A stretch of DNA of 5,619 bases from Pyramidobacter sp. (GCA_017940445.1 JAGAYQ010000396.1:1-5619); one strand, 5' to 3'. Numbered from the stretch's first letter, positions 1 through 5,249 are shown. Notes: a model not told the origin generated them from the sequence alone. Program-made: numbers and translations.

Positions 1-103
1 CTGCCGTCGCTGGCTTGCCGTCTGTTTTTACGGCGATATGGGCATGCACGAGCTGTCTGCGCACCGCACGATCGGACTCGGCGTCCAGGTGCTGGGAGCG
101 TAG
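1..103 (+). CDS. Possible C-terminal end of an unidentified protein, cut by the window edge
   Basis: Reading from base 2, 33 codons stay open up to a TAG at 101-103, with mostly G or C in the third position. The encoded tail ends in GLGVQVLGA. I do not recognise the family, and the visible peptide has no motif or clear membrane segment. A strong bidirectional hairpin terminator begins 74 bases after the stop, which fits the end of a + strand gene converging on the amidohydrolase gene. The opposite strand is also open here (roughly 163 down to 1), but that frame has no credible start codon or ribosome binding site and would begin right beside the terminator. The call therefore rests on codon composition and terminator placement only, and may be wrong. 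Confidence 0.35.
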   Translation, partial: CRRWLAVCFYGDMGMHELSAHRTIGLGVQVLGA

Positions 104-177
104 AAGCTGCCGCGTTCTGCCCCAGGCTGCGCGATGAGCATTTTCAGCGCGCAGCAGTTTCAATTCGCGTTCATGAA

Positions 178-223
178 AAAAGCTCTGAGCAGCCCGGTCT
201 GGATCGGGCTGCTCAGAGCTTTT
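178..223 (-). terminator. Strong bidirectional Rho-independent terminator
   Basis: Bases 178-196 pair perfectly with 205-223 (19 bp including the outer A-T pairs) around an 8-base loop. The core arm is AGCTCTGAGCAGCCCG. On the minus strand the stem runs into a six-T tract, 17 bases after the amidohydrolase stop codon, so it should end that transcript. On the + strand it ends in a four-T run and could also stop transcription of the gene ending at 103. Confidence 0.93.
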
Positions 224-239
224 GTATTGCTGACGGTCT

Positions 240-1601
240 TTATTTATACGGCCAGGGAATGTCGTCGGTGACGGGGCAGACGTAGGGCTTACCGCCTGTG
301 GCCTTTTGGAATTCTTCCTTGGCGGCGGCAAGCATTTCGGGGTGCGTCATCACTTCGTAGGTCCCGATCGCCATGATCTTGCCGATGCGGATCATGCCCT
401 TCATGCCGATGGAGCTGCCCACGCTGGCGGTCACGGCCCAGTGGTGGCCGGGGGCGAGCGTCGGCTGGGTGGCTTCGCGCAGGGCGACGCCGGGGCAGAT
501 GTACATCACATCGCCGTAATCGGTGGAGCCGAAGTTGTTGAAGGTGCCCACCGGACGGGTGTCGTCGCTCATCGGCGGCGTCACGCCCTTTTCATAGCCG
601 GGCATCTGGCTGTTGATCTTGTCGGCAAAGGCCAGCTCTTCGGGGGTGTATTCGCAGCGGGGCACGATCTCGCGGGCGCGCTGCATGGCGTCCATGAGCA
701 CATGGTTCTGGAGCGTGGGGTAGAGGCCGCCGATGCGTCTGACGGTGTAGGTCGTGTCGGTCATGGTGGCGGCGCCCTTCGCGCACTGTTCGACGCGCTT
801 GTAAGCGTCGACGCAGGCCTCACGGGTGAGCGCGCGCACGAAGTACTTCACCTCGGCTTCGTCGGGCACGATGTTGGGGGCCATGCCTCCCTTGGTGATC
901 ATATAGTGCATGCGCACGTCGTCGGTGACGTGCTCGCGCAGGAACTCGACGCCCATGTTCATCAGCTGCACGGCATCCAGCGCCGAGCGTCCCAGATGCG
1001 GATTTCCGGCTGCGTGGGCCGTGCGCCCGTGGAAGGTGAAGAACGCGCCTTCCACGCTGGTGTGAGCGCCGTAGGTGTTGTAGCTGGTGTTGCCTGGATG
1101 CCAGGCGACGGTGAAGTCGCATTCTTTAAAGGCGCCGGCCTTGGCCATCAGTCCCTTGCCGATCATCTGCTCCTCGGCCGGGCAGCCGTAAAAGATGACG
1201 GTGCCGGGCGCGCCGCTTTTTTCAAGTTCTGCTTTCAGCCCTACGCAGGCGGCCGCGCAGCCCACCCCGAGCAGGTTGTGTCCGCAGCCGTGGCCGATGC
1301 CGCCCTCGACGACAGGATCGGGAGTGGGGCAGACTTTCTGGCTCAGGCCGGGCAGGCAGTCGTACTCGGCGGCAAAGCCCACGACAGGCGAGCCCTTGCC
1401 CCACACGGCACGGATAGCGGTGGGCATCCCATACGCGCCCACTTCAACGTCGAAGCCCTGACCGCGCAGGTATGCGGCGGTCCATTCCACGGCCTTCGTC
1501 TCCGTCCAGCCCATTTCGGGATTTTCCCAGATCTTCGTAGCCAGCTCGACCAGCGCGGGGGCCTGCTCGTCGATGGCCTTGCAGCAGAGTCTTTCAGTCA
1601 T
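240..1601 (-). CDS. M20 family amidohydrolase, AbgB-like (p-aminobenzoyl-glutamate hydrolase subunit B type)
   Basis: This 453-residue cytoplasmic protein (no signal peptide) belongs to the M20 zinc amidohydrolases, nearest in pattern to the AbgB branch. Those enzymes hydrolyse amide bonds of N-acyl amino acids; AbgB with AbgA cleaves p-aminobenzoyl-glutamate. Visible motifs in order: GFAAEYDCLPGLSQ (75-88), the metal-binding GHGCGHNLLG (103-112, with C106 and H108), PAEE (141-144, catalytic/metal glutamates), WHPG (167-170, H168), HGRTAHAAGNPHLG (191-204, dimerisation-domain signature), STDYGDV (359-365) and PGHHW (384-388, last metal histidine). The length suits the family (E. coli AbgA and AbgB are about 436 and 481 residues). 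The start is fixed by GAGAGGAG eight bases before the ATG. No AbgA partner or AbgT transporter gene is adjacent. The true substrate is not determined; it could be another N-acyl or dipeptide-like amide. Confidence 0.93.
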   Translation of the reverse strand: MTERLCCKAIDEQAPALVELATKIWENPEMGWTETKAVEWTAAYLRGQGFDVEVGAYGMPTAIRAVWGKGSPVVGFAAEYDCLPGLSQKVCPTPDPVVEGGIGHGCGHNLLGVGCAAACVGLKAELEKSGAPGTVIFYGCPAEEQMIGKGLMAKAGAFKECDFTVAWHPGNTSYNTYGAHTSVEGAFFTFHGRTAHAAGNPHLGRSALDAVQLMNMGVEFLREHVTDDVRMHYMITKGGMAPNIVPDEAEVKYFVRALTREACVDAYKRVEQCAKGAATMTDTTYTVRRIGGLYPTLQNHVLMDAMQRAREIVPRCEYTPEELAFADKINSQMPGYEKGVTPPMSDDTRPVGTFNNFGSTDYGDVMYICPGVALREATQPTLAPGHHWAVTASVGSSIGMKGMIRIGKIMAIGTYEVMTHPEMLAAAKEEFQKATGGKPYVCPVTDDIPWPYK

Positions 1602-1608
1602 CGTTCAA

Positions 1609-1617
1609 ACTCCTCTC
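1609..1617 (-). promoter_or_regulatory. Ribosome binding site of the amidohydrolase gene
   Basis: Minus-strand GAGAGGAGT lies about eight bases upstream of the ATG at 1601 and supports that start. Confidence 0.8.
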
Positions 1618-1657
1618 AGAATGTGCCGCGCAGTGAGTCCGCGGCCAGGTTCCGTTC

Positions 1658-1686
1658 ATTATATTAAAAATCGCTCGGAAAGCCAA
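1658..1686 (-). promoter_or_regulatory. Sigma70-type promoter for the amidohydrolase gene
   Basis: On the minus strand a perfect -10 box TATAAT (1658-1663) is preceded by TTGGCT (1681-1686, four of six matches to the -35 consensus) at exactly 17 bp. Transcription would start near 1651, leaving a leader of about 50 bases before the ATG at 1601. Confidence 0.75.
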
Positions 1687-1719
1687 GTGAAAGAGAGGGA
1701 CTAGCCGCGCTGTGGATGA

Positions 1720-1754
1720 CGTTGCATTCTGAAAAAATCAGTCAATTTGCGACG
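1720..1754. promoter_or_regulatory. Imperfect dyad between two divergent promoters (candidate operator)
   Basis: The arm CGTTGCATTCTGA (1720-1732) pairs with TCAGTCAATTTGCGACG (1738-1754) around five A's. It has 13 pairs (one G-T) and two 2-base bulges. It sits 33 bp from the -35 box of the amidohydrolase promoter and 28 bp from the -35 box of the crotonase promoter. The symmetry is seen directly; binding of a regulator is inference, and no regulator gene lies in the window. Confidence 0.3.
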
Positions 1755-1782
1755 CCGGCGGCAAAGAGGCGTTTGAAAGGAC

Positions 1783-1812
1783 TTGACACAATGCCGGGCG
1801 ATTCGTTACGAT
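1783..1812 (+). promoter_or_regulatory. Sigma70-type promoter for the enoyl-CoA hydratase family gene
   Basis: A perfect -35 TTGACA (1783-1788) is followed after 18 bp by TACGAT (1807-1812, four of six matches to the -10 consensus). The predicted start near 1819 leaves a leader of about 53 bases. It lies back to back with the amidohydrolase promoter. Confidence 0.65.
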
Positions 1813-1856
1813 ACGGAAAACGCGGCGGAGCGCCGCACGATCGTTCGATACCGACG

Positions 1857-1863
1857 AAGGAGG
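1857..1863 (+). promoter_or_regulatory. Ribosome binding site deciding the crotonase start
   Basis: AAGGAGG lies eight bases before the ATG at 1872. The reading frame stays open upstream to an ATG at 1716, but that ATG lies upstream of the promoter and has no such site. The 1872 start is therefore preferred. Confidence 0.9.
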
Positions 1864-1871
1864 AACTGACT

Positions 1872-2675
1872 ATGGAAAACGTGGATATGGGCAGGACGCT
1901 GAATACGCTGCTTGTGCAGCAGGAGGGCGGCGTGGCGGTGATCACGTTCAACCGTCCCCGGCAGCTCAACGCGATGAACATGGAAGTGATGGCCGAGCTT
2001 GAGGACGCGCTGCTCTGGGCGGCTCGCGAGCGCAGCGTGAAGGGCGTCATCCTCACAGGCTCGGGCGAGAAGGCCTTCATCGCAGGCGCTGACATCGTCA
2101 TGTTCCGTGACATGGACGCCGTGACGGGGCGCGATTTTGCCATCGCCGGCGAGCGAATCTCGCGCCTTATCGAAGACATGCCCAAGCCCGTCATCGCGGC
2201 TGTCAACGGCTACTGTCTGGGCGGCGGCAGCGAAGTGGCGCTCGCCTGCGACATGCGCATCGCCAGCGAAAACGCCGTTTTCGGCCAGCCAGAGGCCAAG
2301 TACGGCATCATGCCCATCTGGTACGGCACCAAGCGTCTGCCGCAGATTGTCGGCATGGGACGCGCCCGCGAGATCATCATGACCTGCCGCATGGTGAAGG
2401 CTGACGAAGCCGAGCGCATCGGTCTGGTCAACAAGGTCGTGCCGCTTGCTGATTTAATGGCTGAAGCGATGGCGATGATGAACGCGGTGCTCGCCAATTC
2501 GCCTCTGGGTGTGGCCTACGCCAAGCGCGCCATGACGCTGAACTGGGATCTTGATCTGGAGCACGCCGGAGAAGTGGAACGTGACCTCGGCGCTGTGCTT
2601 TACGCCACAGCCGATAAAAACGAGGGCGTCGCCGCTTTCGTCGAAAAGCGCAAGCCGGAGTTCAAGGGACGATAA
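1872..2675 (+). CDS. Enoyl-CoA hydratase/isomerase (crotonase) family protein
   Basis: This 267-residue cytoplasmic protein has the normal length of a single-domain crotonase. These enzymes act on acyl-CoA thioesters, classically adding water to trans-2-enoyl-CoA. Visible landmarks: TFNRPRQLNAMN (25-36) at the N-terminus; FIAGADI (69-75), supplying one oxyanion-hole backbone amide; AVNGYCLGGGSEVALACD (110-127) with the second oxyanion-hole glycine and glutamate E121; FGQPE (137-141) with glutamate E141; then GLVNKVV (184-190), and the EKRKPEFKGR tail typical of the family. E121 and E141 correspond to the two catalytic glutamates of rat enoyl-CoA hydratase, so hydratase chemistry is plausible. 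The loop after E141 reads PIWYGTKRL where most relatives have P-G-x-G-G-T-Q-R-L, so the acyl pocket may differ. No other fatty-acid or butyrate gene is adjacent. The gene has its own promoter, is divergent from the amidohydrolase gene, and converges on the DUF5662-like gene. The exact substrate is unknown. Confidence 0.93.
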   Translation: MENVDMGRTLNTLLVQQEGGVAVITFNRPRQLNAMNMEVMAELEDALLWAARERSVKGVILTGSGEKAFIAGADIVMFRDMDAVTGRDFAIAGERISRLIEDMPKPVIAAVNGYCLGGGSEVALACDMRIASENAVFGQPEAKYGIMPIWYGTKRLPQIVGMGRAREIIMTCRMVKADEAERIGLVNKVVPLADLMAEAMAMMNAVLANSPLGVAYAKRAMTLNWDLDLEHAGEVERDLGAVLYATADKNEGVAAFVEKRKPEFKGR

Positions 2676-2679
2676 GCAA

Positions 2680-2734
2680 AAACAGGATTGCGGTGAGCCT
2701 TCGCGCTGTTTCATGGCGCTCCGCAATCCTGTTT
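2680..2734 (+). terminator. Terminator between convergent genes, probably bidirectional
   Basis: AAACAGGATTGCGG (2680-2693) pairs perfectly with 2721-2734 (14 bp), enclosing a 27-base loop with a further small AGC/GCT pairing. It begins four bases after the crotonase stop. The + strand continues as TTTATCTTTT, and the minus strand exits the stem with five T's, so it can serve both the crotonase and the DUF5662-like gene. The large loop is unusual for a Rho-independent terminator. Confidence 0.8.
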
Positions 2735-2758
2735 ATCTTTTCCAAAAGGAACGATCGA

Positions 2759-2792
2759 AAATCATGATCCGCCTGGTGCGGCGTTATGATTT
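2759..2792 (-). other. Imperfect hairpin across the DUF5662-like stop codon
   Basis: AAATCAT (2759-2765) pairs with ATGATTT (2786-2792). CCGC (2769-2772) pairs with GCGG (2778-2781) around a five-base loop, with wobble pairs and a single bulge between them. The stem includes the stop codon at 2784-2786. It lacks a good T-run, so it may help 3' end formation or RNA stability rather than act as the main terminator. Confidence 0.35.
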
Positions 2793-3332
2793 CCCCAGCA
2801 GATTTTTCCTCACCCAGGCGAAGGCCGCATCCTCCCCTTCGTCGCGCAGCACGCGAAGAGCGGCTTCAAGCTGGGAGGCCGTTTCCGGATGGATGATGTA
2901 ATGTCCTTTGAACTTGTCGTAATACTCCCACGGCGAGCGGTCGGTGTACTGTTCGCCCAGGTAGACCTGGCTGGCGGCGATGCGGTCGCAGAACATCTCG
3001 GCGACGTATTTTTCGGGCATCTTCATGCCGACCATGGGCATGTTCTCGCCGTTCAGGTCCTTGCCGACGGCGTAGTCGATCCAGTATTCAAAATGGTGCT
3101 TGTTGCGCCCCTTGTGATGCAGCCAGGCGCGGCTGACGCCGGTCGCTTTGCGCTCGGCGGTGTTGGGGCTGCACGTGCCTTGCCAGTACCTGGCGCCGAC
3201 GAAGAACTCGACGGGGCTGTACTTGGACAGGTCGTGAAGCAGGCCCTGCCAGTACAGACCGAGGCGGAAGCAGTACTTCATCACCAGCAGCTTATGCGCG
3301 GTGATCGTTTTAAAATGACGGATGGGATGCAT
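2784..3332 (-). CDS. DUF5662-like protein with an HD-type histidine/aspartate pattern
   Basis: This 182-residue protein has no signal peptide or obvious membrane segment. It resembles the uncharacterised DUF5662 family by its landmarks: LLHDLSKYSPVEF (31-43), WLHHKGRNKHHFEYW (70-84), MPEKYVAEMFCDRIAAS (105-121), and an aromatic tail segment WEYYDKFKGHYIIHPET (135-151). H13, the H33-D34 pair, the H72/H73 and H79/H80 pairs and D116 are spaced like the metal ligands of HD-domain hydrolases, so a metal-dependent hydrolase fold is my inference; no activity can be assigned. The start is supported by AGGAGA nine bases before the ATG. The gene is alone on its strand between terminators on both sides and converges on the crotonase gene. 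Its leader contains a hairpin and a possible short upstream ORF. Confidence 0.82.
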   Translation of the reverse strand: MHPIRHFKTITAHKLLVMKYCFRLGLYWQGLLHDLSKYSPVEFFVGARYWQGTCSPNTAERKATGVSRAWLHHKGRNKHHFEYWIDYAVGKDLNGENMPMVGMKMPEKYVAEMFCDRIAASQVYLGEQYTDRSPWEYYDKFKGHYIIHPETASQLEAALRVLRDEGEDAAFAWVRKNLLGKS

Positions 3333-3394
3333 GGCGTTCGTCTCCTGAAGTTTAGGAAACGCTGATTAATTCGCCCGCGCCTTGTCGGGCTCAT
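3281..3394 (-). CDS. Possible 37-codon upstream ORF overlapping the DUF5662-like start
   Basis: A minus-strand ATG at 3392-3394 is preceded by AGGGAGA at eight bases. It opens a 37-codon frame beginning MSPTRRGRINQRFLNFRRR that ends at TGA 3281-3283, inside the DUF5662-like gene in a different frame. The peptide has seven arginines in its first 19 residues. The Shine-Dalgarno region TTCAGGGAGAC (3402-3412) is nearly a copy of TTCAGGAGAC at 3340-3349 used by the downstream gene. It could be a leader peptide or chance; no family is recognisable. Confidence 0.2.
   Translation of the reverse strand: MSPTRRGRINQRFLNFRRRTPCIPSVILKRSPRISCW
3342..3347 (-). promoter_or_regulatory. Ribosome binding site of the DUF5662-like gene
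   Basis: Minus-strand AGGAGA lies nine bases upstream of the ATG at 3332. It falls inside the possible upstream ORF, so translation of that ORF would pass over it. Confidence 0.75.
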
Positions 3395-3400
3395 TATCAG
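3362..3400 (-). promoter_or_regulatory. Imperfect inverted repeat in the DUF5662-like leader
   Basis: CTGAT (3362-3366), AAT (3368-3370) and GCCCG (3373-3377) pair in order with ATCAG (3396-3400), ATT (3393-3395) and CGGGC (3386-3390), leaving an 8-base loop. The right arm includes the -10-like GATAAT (3393-3398, minus strand) and the ATG of the possible upstream ORF. I found no convincing -35 box for that -10. The element could be an operator or a leader hairpin. Confidence 0.4.
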
Positions 3401-3411
3401 TGTCTCCCTGA

Positions 3412-3460
3412 AATGAAAAGGGCCGGACTTTTCCAAAAAGGGAAAGCCCGGTCCTTCATT
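3412..3460 (-). terminator. Rho-independent terminator of the exported-protein gene
   Basis: Bases 3418-3434 pair with 3440-3456 around five A's, with one mismatch and two wobble pairs. AATG (3412-3415) pairs further out with CATT (3457-3460) after a two-A bulge. It begins 16 bases after the stop codon at 3477. On the minus strand the stem ends in CCTTTTCATTT, a T-rich exit. Confidence 0.8.
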
Positions 3461-3476
3461 ATACCGCAAAAAAGCG

Positions 3477-3932
3477 TTATTTTGCGGGCGGGATGAACAG
3501 GTCTGTCTGAGCGGCGAGCGCGTCGTACAGCGCCGCGTGCCGGCTCTGATCGTCTTCGGCTTCCCAGGTCAGCGTGGCGGAAAGGATGGCTTTGTCCGCT
3601 TTGCGGCAGCGCACATGGAGCTCGAGGTCAGAATCGCCATACCGGGTCTTGATCTCGCCCATTTCGATCTCGTACAGGATCACGTCCGGCGAAACATAGT
3701 CGTCTTCTCTGTCTTCGTCAAAGAAGAGCTTTTCTTCGATACGGAATCCCCGCCTGCGGGCAGCCGTTTGGGCTGCTTTCCAAACCTTCCGGGCCAGCTG
3801 ACGCCGCGAGAGGTTCAGATCGGTGCGCACGTCCAGATGGTAGCGGGTGTCGCGGTGGCCGGCAAATGCGCATGAGGCAAAAGCGAGCGCAGCGGCGGCA
3901 AGGATGATGACAGCAGAACGCAGTTTTTTCAT
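3477..3932 (-). CDS. Small exported protein of unknown function
   Basis: This 151-residue protein begins with a classic signal peptide: MKKLR, then a hydrophobic stretch (about 7-19), and an A-F-A cleavage motif at 22-24. The mature part would be about 127 residues starting GHRDTRYHLDV. C21 lies in FASC, a poor lipobox because F is at -3, so a lipoprotein is possible but less likely. The mature region has a basic, helix-like segment (about 42-62, including ARKVWKAAQTAARRRG), an acidic patch (FDEDREDD, 71-78) and alternating hydrophobic strands (about 82-124, including VILYEIEMGEIKTRY). One cysteine, C109, remains after cleavage. I do not recognise the family. An alpha/beta periplasmic or surface domain is a guess from the pattern. 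Start: AGGAGGT eight bases upstream. The gene has its own promoter and terminator, so it is probably monocistronic. Confidence 0.82.
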   Translation of the reverse strand: MKKLRSAVIILAAAALAFASCAFAGHRDTRYHLDVRTDLNLSRRQLARKVWKAAQTAARRRGFRIEEKLFFDEDREDDYVSPDVILYEIEMGEIKTRYGDSDLELHVRCRKADKAILSATLTWEAEDDQSRHAALYDALAAQTDLFIPPAK

Positions 3933-3940
3933 AGGGATGT

Positions 3941-3947
3941 ACCTCCT
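3941..3947 (-). promoter_or_regulatory. Ribosome binding site of the exported-protein gene
   Basis: Minus-strand AGGAGGT lies eight bases before the ATG at 3932. It is a near-perfect Shine-Dalgarno sequence and fixes the start directly ahead of the signal peptide. Confidence 0.85.
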
Positions 3948-3978
3948 GATAAAATATTTGAAAAAGCTGTGTTAAGCA

Positions 3979-4007
3979 AGTATACTATATCAAAGCGGAA
4001 AAGTCAA
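3979..4007 (-). promoter_or_regulatory. Near-consensus sigma70-type promoter for the exported-protein gene
   Basis: On the minus strand, TTGACT (4002-4007, five of six) is separated by exactly 17 bp from TATACT (3979-3984, five of six). The predicted start is near 3972, giving a leader of about 40 bases. This is the best-matched promoter in the window. Confidence 0.8.
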
Positions 4008-4034
4008 AGTTAGACTGCACGCACTGAAAACGGT

Positions 4035-5234
4035 TTAAAAGCGCAGCGGCAGCCGTTCGATGCCTTTTTCCAGACGGCGCACGAACTCTTCAAGGCTGGC
4101 TCTCTGCGTGCCCAGGTTGATGCGCAAAAAGCCCGTACCCTCGATGCCGAACAGCGTGCCCTCGTTCATCGCTGCTTTGACGGTGTTGAGCATGAACTGC
4201 TGAAGCTCGTCCATGGTCATGCCCAGCTCGCCCTCGCACAGTTTCCGGCAGTCGAGCAGGGGAATGTAGGTGGCTTCGGGACGGATCAGGCTGATCTGCG
4301 GAACGCGCCTGGCGAGCTGCTCGTCGAGGTATTCGACGTTGCCCTCGATGTAGCGCAGCATCTGCTGATACCACTCTTCGCCCTCGGCGTAGGCGGCGCG
4401 TGCGGCGGCGAGGCCGAAGATGTTGCCGCCGCTGATGTGCATCCAGCCGCCGACGATGTGCTGCATCTGCGCGCGGAGCTTGGCGTTGGGGACGATGTAA
4501 ATGGACGTGACGAGTCCGGCGATATTGAACGTCTTGCTCGGCGCCATCAGGGTGATGCTGTGTTCGCGCGCCCAGTCGGAAACGCTCGCAAACGGAACGT
4601 GCTTTTTGCCCCACAGCACCAGGTCGCTGTGGATCTCGTCGGAGATGACGAGCACGCCGTTGCGCTCGCAGATCTCGGCGATATGCTCAAGCTCGGCGCG
4701 GCTGAAGAGTCGGCCCGTGGGGTTGTGCGGGCTGCACAGGATCAGCGCGCGGGCTTCTCTGGCGCCGCGTTCGAGAGCGTCGAAGTCGATCTCGAAGCGG
4801 CCGTTTTCAAGTTTCATCGGCGCGTTGACGACCTGACGTCCCTGCGCCATGATCGTGTTGCGGAAAGGATGATACACGGGCGGCATGATCAGCACGCCGT
4901 CACCCGGAGCGGTGAAGCCCATCAGCGCGGCCGCGACGCCGCAGACGACGCCGGGCACGTAATCGCACCATTCGCGCTTCACGTCCCAGTTCCAGCGCTT
5001 CTTTTCCCAGGCGATGAAGCTGTCGTAATAGTCTTCGCCGCGCATCGGATAGCCGAACACCGGATGAGCGGCACGCTCGGCGATCGCGCGGACGACCGGC
5101 TCGGGCGAAGGAAAATCCATGTCGGCCACCCACAGGGGCAGCATCCCGTCGGAGCCGAAGCGCTTTTTCAGCCCGTCCCACTTCTCGCAGTCGGTCCCCA
5201 GACGCTCGATCGGTTTGTCAAAATCATAGATCAT
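4035..5234 (-). CDS. patB: MalY/PatB family pyridoxal-phosphate enzyme (cystathionine beta-lyase-like)
   Basis: This 399-residue cytoplasmic protein is a fold-type I pyridoxal-phosphate enzyme of the MalY/PatB group. Members cleave the C-S bond of cystathionine or cysteine-like substrates, giving thiol, pyruvate and ammonia; some are annotated as aminotransferases. Visible motifs: the N-terminal YDFDKPIERLGTDCEKWD (3-20), LPLWVADMDFPSP (32-44), SPHNPTGRLFS (168-178, N171), SDEIHSDL (198-205, D199 contacting the cofactor ring nitrogen), APSKTFNIAG (231-240, K234 forming the Schiff base), and FLRINLGTQR (369-378, R371 binding the substrate carboxylate). Length matches the family (about 390). 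An in-frame upstream ATG exists at 5363, but it lies inside the MATE gene. The start at 5234 has GAGGTG nine bases upstream and begins at the family N-terminus. The gene lies 35 bp behind the MATE gene on the same strand. No clear terminator follows it. The symbol marks family membership; orthology is not proven. Confidence 0.92.
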   Translation of the reverse strand: MIYDFDKPIERLGTDCEKWDGLKKRFGSDGMLPLWVADMDFPSPEPVVRAIAERAAHPVFGYPMRGEDYYDSFIAWEKKRWNWDVKREWCDYVPGVVCGVAAALMGFTAPGDGVLIMPPVYHPFRNTIMAQGRQVVNAPMKLENGRFEIDFDALERGAREARALILCSPHNPTGRLFSRAELEHIAEICERNGVLVISDEIHSDLVLWGKKHVPFASVSDWAREHSITLMAPSKTFNIAGLVTSIYIVPNAKLRAQMQHIVGGWMHISGGNIFGLAAARAAYAEGEEWYQQMLRYIEGNVEYLDEQLARRVPQISLIRPEATYIPLLDCRKLCEGELGMTMDELQQFMLNTVKAAMNEGTLFGIEGTGFLRINLGTQRASLEEFVRRLEKGIERLPLRF

Positions 5235-5243
5235 TGCGAAAAA

Positions 5244-5249
5244 CACCTC
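5244..5249 (-). promoter_or_regulatory. Ribosome binding site deciding the patB start
   Basis: Minus-strand GAGGTG lies nine bases upstream of the ATG at 5234. This favours the shorter form over the in-frame ATG at 5363, which would overlap the MATE coding region. Confidence 0.75.

Noticed and set aside
1..163. A minus-strand coding frame near the left edge with a charged, protein-like translation
   Set aside because: There is no ATG or GTG start in frame and no Shine-Dalgarno, and the only in-frame TTG lies immediately after the terminator.
173..271. A + strand 32-codon frame starting MKKALSSPVW that looks like a signal or membrane peptide
   Set aside because: Most of it is the terminator palindrome read as codons; it has no Shine-Dalgarno and overlaps the end of the amidohydrolase gene.
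306..1667. A 453-codon open frame on the + strand opposite the amidohydrolase gene, of the same length
   Set aside because: It is in exact codon register with the minus-strand gene, where stops would need TTA, CTA or TCA in the sense frame; these are rare in GC-rich genes. The product is an unnatural His/Gly/Ala/Val-rich peptide with no motifs, and the equal length is coincidence.
1716..1871. A 52-codon N-terminal extension of the crotonase
   Set aside because: It lies upstream of and across the promoter, lacks a ribosome binding site, and the family N-terminus begins after the AAGGAGG-preceded ATG at 1872.
2889..3365. A 158-codon + strand frame opposite the DUF5662-like gene
   Set aside because: It has the same codon-register artefact, no ribosome binding site, and no recognisable motif.
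3960..4034. A terminator directly after patB
   Set aside because: Only a 4-bp AGTC/GACT pairing is present, without a stable stem; the segment is better explained as the promoter of the downstream exported-protein gene.
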